A stretch of 64,000 nt of DNA, taken from Xanthobacter autotrophicus. Lineage in GTDB: Bacteria > Pseudomonadota > Alphaproteobacteria > Rhizobiales > Xanthobacteraceae. Of the stretch, positions 18,952 to 26,401 are shown one piece after another (within the stretch, counting starts at the first letter, position 1; each line of letters opens with the position of its first letter). Where the stretch lies: the NCBI RefSeq assembly GCF_005871085.1, contig NZ_VAUP01000042.1, positions 124,001 to 188,000 of the forward strand, read 5' to 3'. Position numbers and translations under genes: made by a program. Below the pieces are notes generated by a model, which was not told where the DNA came from, ran no database searches, and saw nothing but the letters and a program-made list of their open reading frames with translations.

Positions 18952-20229
18952 GTGAAAGACACCTCACATCCCGCCTCGCTTGCGTCCGCTCCGCTGGCCC
19001 GCCGCACCCTGCTGAAGGGCGTCGGCGCAGCCGCGCTGCTCGGCGGCGTCGGCATGCCGGCCATCGTCAGAGCTCAGGCCGACACCATCACCTTCGGCCA
19101 CCTCACCCCGCTCACCGGCTTCCTCGGTCCGCTCGGCGCCTATGGGCAGATGGGCGTGCAGCTCGCGGTGGAGGAGCTGAACGCCGTCGGCGGCATCAAC
19201 GGCCGCAAGATCAACCTGGTGATGGAAGACAGCGTGAACCCCGCCACCGCCTCCTCCAAGGCGGAGCGCTACATCGAGCGCGACAAGGTTCCGGTGATCA
19301 TCGGCGAGATTTCGTCCGCCTCGGCGCTCGCCATTTCCCAGGTGGCGGCGCGCAACAAGGTGGTGTTCGTGAACACCGGCGGCAATTCGGATGCCCTGCG
19401 CGGCAAGGACTGCAACCGCTACATGTTCCATGTGGAGGGCGCCAACACCCAATATGTGAAGGCAGTGGGCGCGGCCATGGTTCGCGACGGGCTGGTGAAG
19501 GGCAAGAAGCTGTTCTTCCTCACCGCCGACTACGCTTTCGGCCATGATCTCTCCCGCGTGGCCAAGCGCTACATCACCGCCAATGGCGGCGAGGTGGTGG
19601 CCGACGAACTGGTGCCCACCGATGCCACCGACTTCTCGCCCTATCTGCTGAAGGTCCGCCAGGCGCGGCCCGACGTGGTAATCTCAAACCTCGCCGGCAA
19701 CCAGATCACCAACTTCATCAAACAGTATTCGGAATTCGGCCTCAAATATCCGTTCGGTGGCTTCGGCTTCGACACGGCGGTGGCGTGGGGCGCGGGCAAG
19801 GGCACGTTCGGCGGCCTCTGGCCCATGATCTGGCATCACGACGTGCCCGCCGCAGATTCGAAAGCCTTCGTGGCCGCGTTCGTGAAGAAGTTCGGCAAGC
19901 CGCCGGAGAACCAGGCCTGGGGCGACTATGTGGCCACCAAGGTGGTGGCCCGCGCCATGATCGAGACCAAGAGCACCACGGCGGCCGATCTCATCGGCTT
20001 CTTCGAGAAGGAGCCGGAACTGGACATCCTGAAGGGGCGCAAGGGCTATTTCCGCGCCTGGGACCACCAGCTCATCCAGGAGATGTACACAGTCACCGCC
20101 CGGCCGGTGGCCGAGGTGAAGGACCAGTGGGACCTGATGATCCTCGGCCCCGCCGTGCCCGGCCCGGAGACCGCGCTCTCGGCCATCGCCCCGACGCCGG
20201 AAGAAAACGCCTGCACCTTCCCGGCCTGA
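18952..20229 (+). CDS. Liv-type ABC transporter substrate-binding protein
   Basis: 425 residues. Twin-arginine-like leader (ARRTLLKGVGAAALLGGVG, cleavage probably at VRAQA) and a periplasmic type I binding fold: ITFGHLTPLTGFLGPLGAYG, then VGGINGRKINLVMEDS and AAGYLK-like mid regions, as in LivJ/LivK or amide and aromatic-acid binders. GTG 18952 is preferred because GGGAGGA precedes it by 10 bases; a GTG at 18892 would lengthen the leader. It is the first gene of the transporter operon divergent from GntR. The substrate is unknown, though the downstream enzymes suggest a 3-hydroxy or 3-keto acid, possibly with an amino or ammonium group. Confidence 0.88.
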   Translation: MKDTSHPASLASAPLARRTLLKGVGAAALLGGVGMPAIVRAQADTITFGHLTPLTGFLGPLGAYGQMGVQLAVEELNAVGGINGRKINLVMEDSVNPATASSKAERYIERDKVPVIIGEISSASALAISQVAARNKVVFVNTGGNSDALRGKDCNRYMFHVEGANTQYVKAVGAAMVRDGLVKGKKLFFLTADYAFGHDLSRVAKRYITANGGEVVADELVPTDATDFSPYLLKVRQARPDVVISNLAGNQITNFIKQYSEFGLKYPFGGFGFDTAVAWGAGKGTFGGLWPMIWHHDVPAADSKAFVAAFVKKFGKPPENQAWGDYVATKVVARAMIETKSTTAADLIGFFEKEPELDILKGRKGYFRAWDHQLIQEMYTVTARPVAEVKDQWDLMILGPAVPGPETALSAIAPTPEENACTFPA

Positions 20230-20346
20230 GAGCCATCGCGATGCCGCCCCTCTCCCGCGCCACCCGCGGGTGGGGGGCTTGCCGTCATCCGGGACGCGAT
20301 GCGCCGCACGCGTGCCGGGTTTCCGCCTCAGGCCGGAGAACACCCC

Positions 20347-21228
20347 ATGCCCCTCGAACTCGTCTTCCTGATCGAGCAATTGCTCAACGGGCTGCTGGTG
20401 GGCGTCGCCTACCTGCTCATCGCGCTCGGCCTCTCGCTCATCTTCTCGTTGGGCGGCATCGTGAACCTCGCCCACGGCGGCTTTTATGCCATCGGCGCCT
20501 ATATCGGCGTTGAGATCGGCAACCGCTTCGGCTTTCCCGCCGCTTTCGTCGCGGCGCCGCTGTCAGTGGCGGTCATCGGCATGGTGGTCGAGCGCCTGTT
20601 GTTCTCGCGCTTCTACCGGGCCGATCCCATCCTCTCCCTGCTGCTCACCTTCGGCCTCGCCATGGTGATCGAGCAGGCGCTGCGCATGACCTTCGGCGCG
20701 ACGCCCATTCCCTTCGCCATCCCCGAATTCCTGAAGGGCCAGGTGTTCGTCGGCGAGTTCATCTATTCGCGCTATCGCATCGCCATCCTCCTTGTCGCCG
20801 CAGCTGCGGTGCTGGGCCTATGGCTGCTGCTCCAGCGCACCGCCTTCGGCCGGGTGGTGCGGGCCGGCGTGCAGAACCCCGACATGGTGGGCGCACTCGG
20901 CATTTCGCTTCGGCCCTATCTGACGGCGGTGGCGGCCATCGGCATCGGCCTTGCGGGGCTCGCCGGCATCATGCTCGCGCCCATCTCCGGCGTGCATCCG
21001 GCCATGGGCGCGGAAATCCTCACCGCCGCCTTCGTGGTGGTGGTCATCGGCGGGCTGGGCTCGTTCTGGGGCGTGGTGCTGGCGGGGCTGCTGGTCGGGC
21101 TGGTGCGCGGTCTCACGGTGTATTTCATCCCACCGGCAGCCGAGGCCTCCATGTATCTGCTGATGCTGATGGTGCTGCTGTTGAGGCCGCGCGGCCTCTT
21201 CGGCGAGCGCATCCTGCGGTTCGAGTGA
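20347..21228 (+). CDS. Liv-type ABC transporter permease, LivH-like
   Basis: 293-residue inner-membrane permease with about eight hydrophobic segments. It contains the LivH hallmarks LLNGLLVGVAYLLIALGLSL, NLAHGGFYAIGAYIG and the glycine-rich VVVIGGLGSFWGVVLAGLLVG near the C-terminus. ATG 20347 gives the normal N-terminus. The next gene, encoding the fused permease and two ATPases, begins within about 75 bases. Together with the binding protein it completes an importer with only three genes instead of the usual five. Confidence 0.9.
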   Translation: MPLELVFLIEQLLNGLLVGVAYLLIALGLSLIFSLGGIVNLAHGGFYAIGAYIGVEIGNRFGFPAAFVAAPLSVAVIGMVVERLLFSRFYRADPILSLLLTFGLAMVIEQALRMTFGATPIPFAIPEFLKGQVFVGEFIYSRYRIAILLVAAAAVLGLWLLLQRTAFGRVVRAGVQNPDMVGALGISLRPYLTAVAAIGIGLAGLAGIMLAPISGVHPAMGAEILTAAFVVVVIGGLGSFWGVVLAGLLVGLVRGLTVYFIPPAAEASMYLLMLMVLLLRPRGLFGERILRFE

Positions 21229-21301
21229 GGCGGCCATGCTCCAGCCCCCCACCTCCACTCTTCGCCCCGATCTGTCCGCCCGCACGGGCAAAGGAGGCGC
21301 C

Positions 21302-23827
21302 ATGCTCGCGCGCAACGCCAATCTGCTCGTCGCGGCCGCAAGCCTCATCGCGCTGCCGTCGGTATTGTCCGCCCTGGGCCTGACCCTGACCTCCGCCAGC
21401 GACGTGGTGCTGCTGGCCATGGCCTGCATGGCGCTGAACCTGCTCGTCGGCTACACCGGCCTCGTCTCCTTTGGCCATGGCGCGTGGTTCGGCCTCGGCG
21501 CCTATGCGGCGGCCCTGCTCCAGCACCACCTCTTGCCCGGATGGGGCGTGGTGCTGGCGCTGCCGGCGGCACTGGTGGTGGCACTCGCCGCCGTTCCCAT
21601 CGGCTTCGTGGTGCTGCGCCGGCGCGGCGTCTATTTCTCGCTGCTGACGCTGGCCTTCACCGCCCTGCTGTTTTCCGTCGCCTTCCGCTGGACCGCCGTG
21701 ACCGGCGGCGAAAATGGCATCGGCGGGGTGCGGCGCGGCACCCTGTTCGGCTTCGACCTGGAGACGGGACCAGCCTTCTATGTGGTCGTCGCGGTAGTGA
21801 TGTTCGTGGTGGTGTTCAAGCTGCAACGGTTCGTGCGTTCGCCCATGGGCTCGGTGCTGGTGGCGATCCGCGAGAACGAGCAGCGCGCCCGCTTCATCGG
21901 CTATGACACGCGGGCCTACAAGATCGCCTGCTTCACCCTCTCGGCCGGCGTCGCGGCACTGGCCGGCGCGCTCATGAGCTTCAACCATCGGTTCGCCTCG
22001 GCGGACCCCATCGCGGTGGCGTTCTCCGGCGAGCTTCTGGCCATGGTGGTCATCGGCGGCATGCGCAGCTTCCTCGGGCCGGCTCTTGGAGCGCTGTTCT
22101 TCGTGCTGTTCCGCGAGTTCCTGTCCATGTGGACGCCCAACTGGCTGTTCTACTTCGGCCTGCTGTTCATGGCCTTCATCGTCTATTCCCCCACCGGCCT
22201 CGTGGGTGTGGCGGGCCGCCTGATCGCGCCCCTGCGCAAGAAGAGCGAGGAAGCCGCCGCCATGGGCCAGCGCACCGGGGCGCTGGTCGGCGCCCTGCCC
22301 GCCGGCCTCACCGCCCGCCCGCGCTGGGACCGGCCCGAGCCGGTGCTGGAGGCGAAGGGCCTGGCCCGCAGCTTCGGCGGCATCAAGGCGGTGCGCGAGG
22401 GCGCGGTGGCGGTGAAGGACCGCACGCTTCACGCCCTGATCGGGCCGAACGGCGCGGGCAAGACCACCACGTTCAACATGATCTCCGGCATGTTCCCGCC
22501 CAACGCGGGCGAGATCCGCCTCGCCGGCGAGCGCATCGACGGCCTCGCCCCGGAAGCGGTGTGCATGAAGGGCCTGTCGCGCTCGTTCCAGATCACCAAT
22601 CTCTTCCCCACCCTGACCGTGGAAGAGAACCTGCGCCTCGGCGTGCAGGCCACCCACAAGAGCCGGCTCGACCCCTGGCGGGACGCCGCCGCCATTCCCG
22701 TGATCGTCGCCGAGACCAGGGAGATGATGGACTTCCTCGGCGTCGCCGGCATGGAGAAGGCGGAGGCCGGCGCCCTCTCCTATGGCGGGCAGCGGCTGCT
22801 CGACATGGGGCTCGCCCTCACGTCACGCCCGCGGGTGCTGCTGCTGGACGAGCCCTTGGCCGGCCTGGCCGCCGCCGAGCGCACACGGGTGTCCAACCTC
22901 ATCAAGCAGATTTCGGCGCAGGTGCCGGTGCTGCTGGTGGAGCACGACATCGACCGGGTGTTCGAGCTGGCCGATGCCGTCACCGTCATGGCCGATGGCG
23001 CCGTGCTGGTGGACGGCACGGTGGAGGACGCGCGCTCCAACAAGAAGGTGCAGGAGGTCTATATCGGCTCCGGCTCGGCGGCGCTGGCGTCGCGGGACCT
23101 TCAGTCGGCGGCCACCGACACCCCCATGCTGACGCTTTCGAAGGTGGATGCCTTCTATGGCAAGAGCCGCATCCTCACCGATGTGTCACTGGAGGCCAAG
23201 GAGGGGGAGATCCTGGCGTTGCTCGGCCGCAACGGCGCCGGCAAGTCCACCCTGCTCAAGACCATCACCGGCATCGTGAAGCCGGCGTCCGGCTCCATCG
23301 TGCTGGCGGGGGATGAACTCGCGGGCCTGTCCTCCGCCGCCATCGCGCGGCGGGGCGTCGGCTACGTGCCGCAGGGCCGCGCCCTGTTCCACGGCATGAG
23401 CGTGCGCCACAATCTGGAGCTGGGACGGCTGAAGCGCATCACCGGGGCCGGCAAGCACTTTTCCGAAGAAGAGGTGCTGGAGCTTTTCCCCCGCCTCAAG
23501 GTGCGCCTCGACACGGCGGCGGACCTGCTCTCCGGCGGCGAGCAGCAGATGGTGGCGGTGGCCCGCGCCCTCATGGGCGACACCCGCGTGCTGCTGCTGG
23601 ACGAGCCGTTCGAAGGCCTGTCGCCGGCGGTAACGGAAGAACTGTTCGACGCCTTCGACCGGCTGCGCCAGTCGCTGACCCTCGTCATCGTGGACCACCA
23701 TCTCGACGTGGTGCTGAACCTCGCCGACCGGGCGGTGGTGCTGGAGCGCGGGCAGGTGATGCACGAAGGCCCCGCCCGGCCGCTGGCCCGCGACCTCGAT
23801 TTGCGGCGGCAGGTGCTGTGGCTGTGA
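21302..23827 (+). CDS. Fused Liv-type permease + two ABC ATPases (LivM-LivG-LivF)
   Basis: 841 residues in one uninterrupted frame. Residues about 1-320 are a LivM-like permease (LLVGYTGLVSFGHGAWFGLG, GENGIGGVRRG, VVIGGMRSFLGPALGALFF). Residues about 350-600 are a LivG-like ATPase (IGPNGAGKTTTFN near 379, LSYGGQRLLD, LLLDEPLAGLA, EHDIDRV). Residues about 610-841 are a LivF-like ATPase (LGRNGAGKSTLLK near 640, LSGGEQQMVAVARAL, LLLDEPFEGLSP). Normally these are three proteins. ATG 21302 follows AAGGAGG; ATG 21236 is an alternative adding 22 residues. Linkers between domains are short (about 20-30 residues). No frameshift or stop is seen at either junction. Confidence 0.9.
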   Translation: MLARNANLLVAAASLIALPSVLSALGLTLTSASDVVLLAMACMALNLLVGYTGLVSFGHGAWFGLGAYAAALLQHHLLPGWGVVLALPAALVVALAAVPIGFVVLRRRGVYFSLLTLAFTALLFSVAFRWTAVTGGENGIGGVRRGTLFGFDLETGPAFYVVVAVVMFVVVFKLQRFVRSPMGSVLVAIRENEQRARFIGYDTRAYKIACFTLSAGVAALAGALMSFNHRFASADPIAVAFSGELLAMVVIGGMRSFLGPALGALFFVLFREFLSMWTPNWLFYFGLLFMAFIVYSPTGLVGVAGRLIAPLRKKSEEAAAMGQRTGALVGALPAGLTARPRWDRPEPVLEAKGLARSFGGIKAVREGAVAVKDRTLHALIGPNGAGKTTTFNMISGMFPPNAGEIRLAGERIDGLAPEAVCMKGLSRSFQITNLFPTLTVEENLRLGVQATHKSRLDPWRDAAAIPVIVAETREMMDFLGVAGMEKAEAGALSYGGQRLLDMGLALTSRPRVLLLDEPLAGLAAAERTRVSNLIKQISAQVPVLLVEHDIDRVFELADAVTVMADGAVLVDGTVEDARSNKKVQEVYIGSGSAALASRDLQSAATDTPMLTLSKVDAFYGKSRILTDVSLEAKEGEILALLGRNGAGKSTLLKTITGIVKPASGSIVLAGDELAGLSSAAIARRGVGYVPQGRALFHGMSVRHNLELGRLKRITGAGKHFSEEEVLELFPRLKVRLDTAADLLSGGEQQMVAVARALMGDTRVLLLDEPFEGLSPAVTEELFDAFDRLRQSLTLVIVDHHLDVVLNLADRAVVLERGQVMHEGPARPLARDLDLRRQVLWL

Positions 23828-23883
23828 GGCCCATTCGAGCATTCGCCCGGATGGCACTTGCAGCCCTCTCAGGCCATTCACCT

Positions 23884-24055
23884 CCGTCATGGCCGGGCTT
23901 GTCCCGGAAGTGGGCTGTTGCCGACTTCCGCTCCTGCGAACGGAGCCCGCAAACATGCGGGTTCCGGCCATCCACGCGGAGAGGCTGGGAACGATTTTCG
24001 TACGCTGTTCCAGGCGGTTCGGCGTGGATGGCCGGGACAAGCCCGGGCATGACGG
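23884..24055. repeat. Nested intergenic inverted repeat
   Basis: Outer 24-bp arms at 23884-23907 and 24032-24055 are complementary with one mismatch (CCGTCATGGCCGGGCTTGTC... and its reverse). Inside, GGCCATCCACGC and GCGTGGATGGCC form a second inverted pair. This looks like a palindromic intergenic mosaic element of the type scattered through rhizobial genomes. It fills most of the 316-base gap between the transporter and dehydrogenase genes; no gene is seen there. Confidence 0.7.
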
Positions 24056-24143
24056 GAGTGATCACGGGTATGCCCTTTTGCGTTTCCAAACCGGCTGTGA
24101 AGGGCGCCCTCCTCTCGCAAAGGTTCATTCTGAAGAGGCTTCC

Positions 24144-25091
24144 ATGACCAAGATCGCCATCATCGGCTCCGGCTTCATCGGCCGTGCCTGGGCCATCACC
24201 TTTGCCCGCGCCGGGTTCGACGTGGCGCTGGCCGACCACGCGCAGGGCGCCCCTGAGGCGGCGCTGGCCTATATCGAGGGCGTGCTGCCGGACCTCGCCG
24301 ACAACGATCTGCTGAACGGCGCCTCCCCTGAGGCCGTACGGGCGCGGCTGTCGGCCACCACCTCCTATGCGCAGGCGCTGGATGGCGCCGCCCATGCGCA
24401 GGAGAATGCGCCGGAAGACCTCGCCGTCAAGAAGTACCTCTATGAGGAACTCGACTCCCTCGCCGGCCCCGACACGGTGCTTGCCTCCTCCACCTCGGCG
24501 CTCCTGCCGTCTTTGTTCTCCAAGCACCTGAAGGGCCGGGAACGGGTGTGCGTGTGCCATCCCATCAACCCGCCCTATCTGATCCCCGCGGTGGAGGTGG
24601 TGCCCGCGCCCTGGACCAGCGCCGACACCATGACCCGCGCTGCGGACCTCATGCGCGCCGCCGGCCAATCCCCCATCGTGATGAAGAAGGAGCTGGACGG
24701 CTTCGTCATGAACCGCATGCAGGGCGCCCTGCTGGAGGAGGCCTTCCGCCTGGTCGCGGACGGCTATGCGAGCGTGGAGGACGTGGACATCGGCATCCGC
24801 GAGGGCCTCGCGCTGCGCTGGTCGTTCATGGGGCCGTTCGAGACCATCGACCTCAACGCGCCGGGCGGCGTCGCCGACTATGTGGCGCGCTACCAGCAGA
24901 TCTACGAGCGCATCTCCCCCGACCAGTGGCGCCGCGTGGACTGGGCCGGGCCAGTGCTCGAAACCGTGCTCGCCGAGCGCCGCGCCCGCCTGCCCGAAGA
25001 TGGGCTGGCCGAGCGGCAGGTATGGCGCGACCGGCGCCTGATGGCGCTCGCCGCCCACAAGCGCAAGGCCGCCAAGGACATCGGCGCCTGA
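24144..25091 (+). CDS. 3-hydroxyacyl-CoA dehydrogenase-family (lambda-crystallin/L-carnitine dehydrogenase type)
   Basis: 315 residues. N-terminal Rossmann fold (KIAIIGSGFIGRAWAITFARAG), then the HAD-family active region SSTSALLPS, HPINPPYLIPAVEVVP with catalytic His, and MKKELDGFVMNRMQGALLEEA. The pattern is closest, from memory, to lambda-crystallin (CRYL1, L-gulonate 3-dehydrogenase) and carnitine dehydrogenase CdhA, which oxidise free 3-hydroxy acids with NAD rather than CoA esters. It is followed 46 bases later by a BKACE gene, whose substrate is a 3-keto acid, so the two make a plausible consecutive pathway. The substrate identity (carnitine or another hydroxy acid) is not resolved. Confidence 0.87.
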   Translation: MTKIAIIGSGFIGRAWAITFARAGFDVALADHAQGAPEAALAYIEGVLPDLADNDLLNGASPEAVRARLSATTSYAQALDGAAHAQENAPEDLAVKKYLYEELDSLAGPDTVLASSTSALLPSLFSKHLKGRERVCVCHPINPPYLIPAVEVVPAPWTSADTMTRAADLMRAAGQSPIVMKKELDGFVMNRMQGALLEEAFRLVADGYASVEDVDIGIREGLALRWSFMGPFETIDLNAPGGVADYVARYQQIYERISPDQWRRVDWAGPVLETVLAERRARLPEDGLAERQVWRDRRLMALAAHKRKAAKDIGA

Positions 25092-25137
25092 GCCACTCTT
25101 CCATTCATTTCCCGATTTCCACAGAGGCTTGAACACC

Positions 25138-26103
25138 ATGGCCGAGACCACGCCTGCCCCCAAGGCCCCCTCCACCGCGTCCCGCAAGGTGGTGATCACC
25201 TGCGCCATCACCGGGGCGATCCACACCCCCACCATGTCGCCCCATCTGCCCATCACCCCGGACGAGATCGTCACCGAAGCCCTGGCGGCGGCGGAGGCCG
25301 GCGCCGCCATCCTGCACCTGCACGCCCGCAATCCCGAGACCGGCCAGCCGGACCAGACGCCCGAAGGCTTCGCCCGTTTCCTCCCGCGCATCAAGCAGGC
25401 GACAAACGCGGTCATCAACATCACGTCCGGCGGCAGCCCCTACATGAAGGTGGAAGAGCGCGTGCTGCCCGCCGCCACCTTCAAGCCGGAGGTCGCCTCC
25501 CTGAACATGGGCTCCATGAATTTCGGCCTGTTCCACCTCGCCGACAAGTACAAGGAGTTCAAGCACCCGTGGGAGAAGGCGCATCTGGAGAACACGCGCG
25601 ACCTCGTCTTCCGCAACACCTTCAAGGATATCGAGTACATCCTGTCGACCTGCTACGACAACGGCACCCGCTTCGAGTTCGAGTGCTACGACATCGGGCA
25701 CCTCTACAACCTCGCCCACTTCCTCGATCGCGGGCTGGTGAAGCCGCCGTTGTTCGTGCAGTCGGTGTTCGGCCTTCTGGGCGGCATCGGCCCGCATCCG
25801 GAGGACGTGATGCACATGAAGCGCACCTGCGACCGGCTGTTCGGCGACCAGTATCGCTGGTCCGTGCTGGGGGCGGGGCGCAATCAGCTGCCCATCGCCG
25901 CCATGGCCGCCTCCATGGGCGGCAACATCCGCGTGGGGCTGGAGGATTCGCTGTGGGCCGGGCGCGGCAAGCTCGCCACCTCCAATGCCGACCAGGTGAA
26001 GCTGGCGGTGAAGATCATCGAAGGGCTGGGCCTTCAGGTCGCCTCCCCTGACGAGGCGCGGCAGATCCTGGAGCTGAAGGGCGCCGACAAGACGAACATC
26101 TGA
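25138..26103 (+). CDS. Beta-keto acid cleavage enzyme (BKACE, DUF849)
   Basis: 321 residues. BKACE family TIM barrel: VVITCAITGAIHTPTMSPHLP at the start, the zinc ligands in ILHLHARNPETG (His-x-His) and the third ligand Glu in VRVGLEDSL-like sequence (IRVGLEDSLW). The family condenses a 3-keto acid with acetyl-CoA to give acetoacetate and a new acyl-CoA; characterised members act on 3-keto-5-aminohexanoate and dehydrocarnitine. The preceding dehydrogenase would supply the keto acid. ATG 25138 follows an AGAGG site. Specificity within this large family is set by pocket residues I cannot interpret reliably by eye. Confidence 0.9.
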   Translation: MAETTPAPKAPSTASRKVVITCAITGAIHTPTMSPHLPITPDEIVTEALAAAEAGAAILHLHARNPETGQPDQTPEGFARFLPRIKQATNAVINITSGGSPYMKVEERVLPAATFKPEVASLNMGSMNFGLFHLADKYKEFKHPWEKAHLENTRDLVFRNTFKDIEYILSTCYDNGTRFEFECYDIGHLYNLAHFLDRGLVKPPLFVQSVFGLLGGIGPHPEDVMHMKRTCDRLFGDQYRWSVLGAGRNQLPIAAMAASMGGNIRVGLEDSLWAGRGKLATSNADQVKLAVKIIEGLGLQVASPDEARQILELKGADKTNI

Positions 26104-26173
26104 CCTACCCCAACGGCTCCGGCCTTTGACCGGTGCCGAAAGGGTATCGTTCAGCGTCGCGCGGGCTTGGCTC

Positions 26174-26204
26174 AACGACCCATGAGCCAAGCTCATGGGT
26201 CGTT
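26174..26204. terminator. Perfect 14-bp hairpin after BKACE gene
   Basis: AACGACCCATGAGC and GCTCATGGGTCGTT form a 14-bp perfect stem with a 3-base loop, 70 bases after the BKACE stop and about 200 bases before the NRPS gene. There is no U-run, so it may be a factor-assisted terminator, an operator for the NRPS operon, or both. The rest of the 298-base gap (26104-26401) shows no gene. Confidence 0.5.
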
Positions 26205-26401
26205 ACCCAGGTGCCGGCCTCCACCGTCACCGGGCCGGCAGGCCCGCGACCGGCCATCAAAGGCGTCGGATGGGACGCGGAACGTGAGCTTGGCCACTTG
26301 ATTGACGGCCGATTTCCTGCCTCAATCCGGCCGCTCGCCGACCGCCCGCCCCATCCAATCGCCGCGCGGCCATGCTGCGCGCCAGCATCGGGAAAAGCTC
26401 G

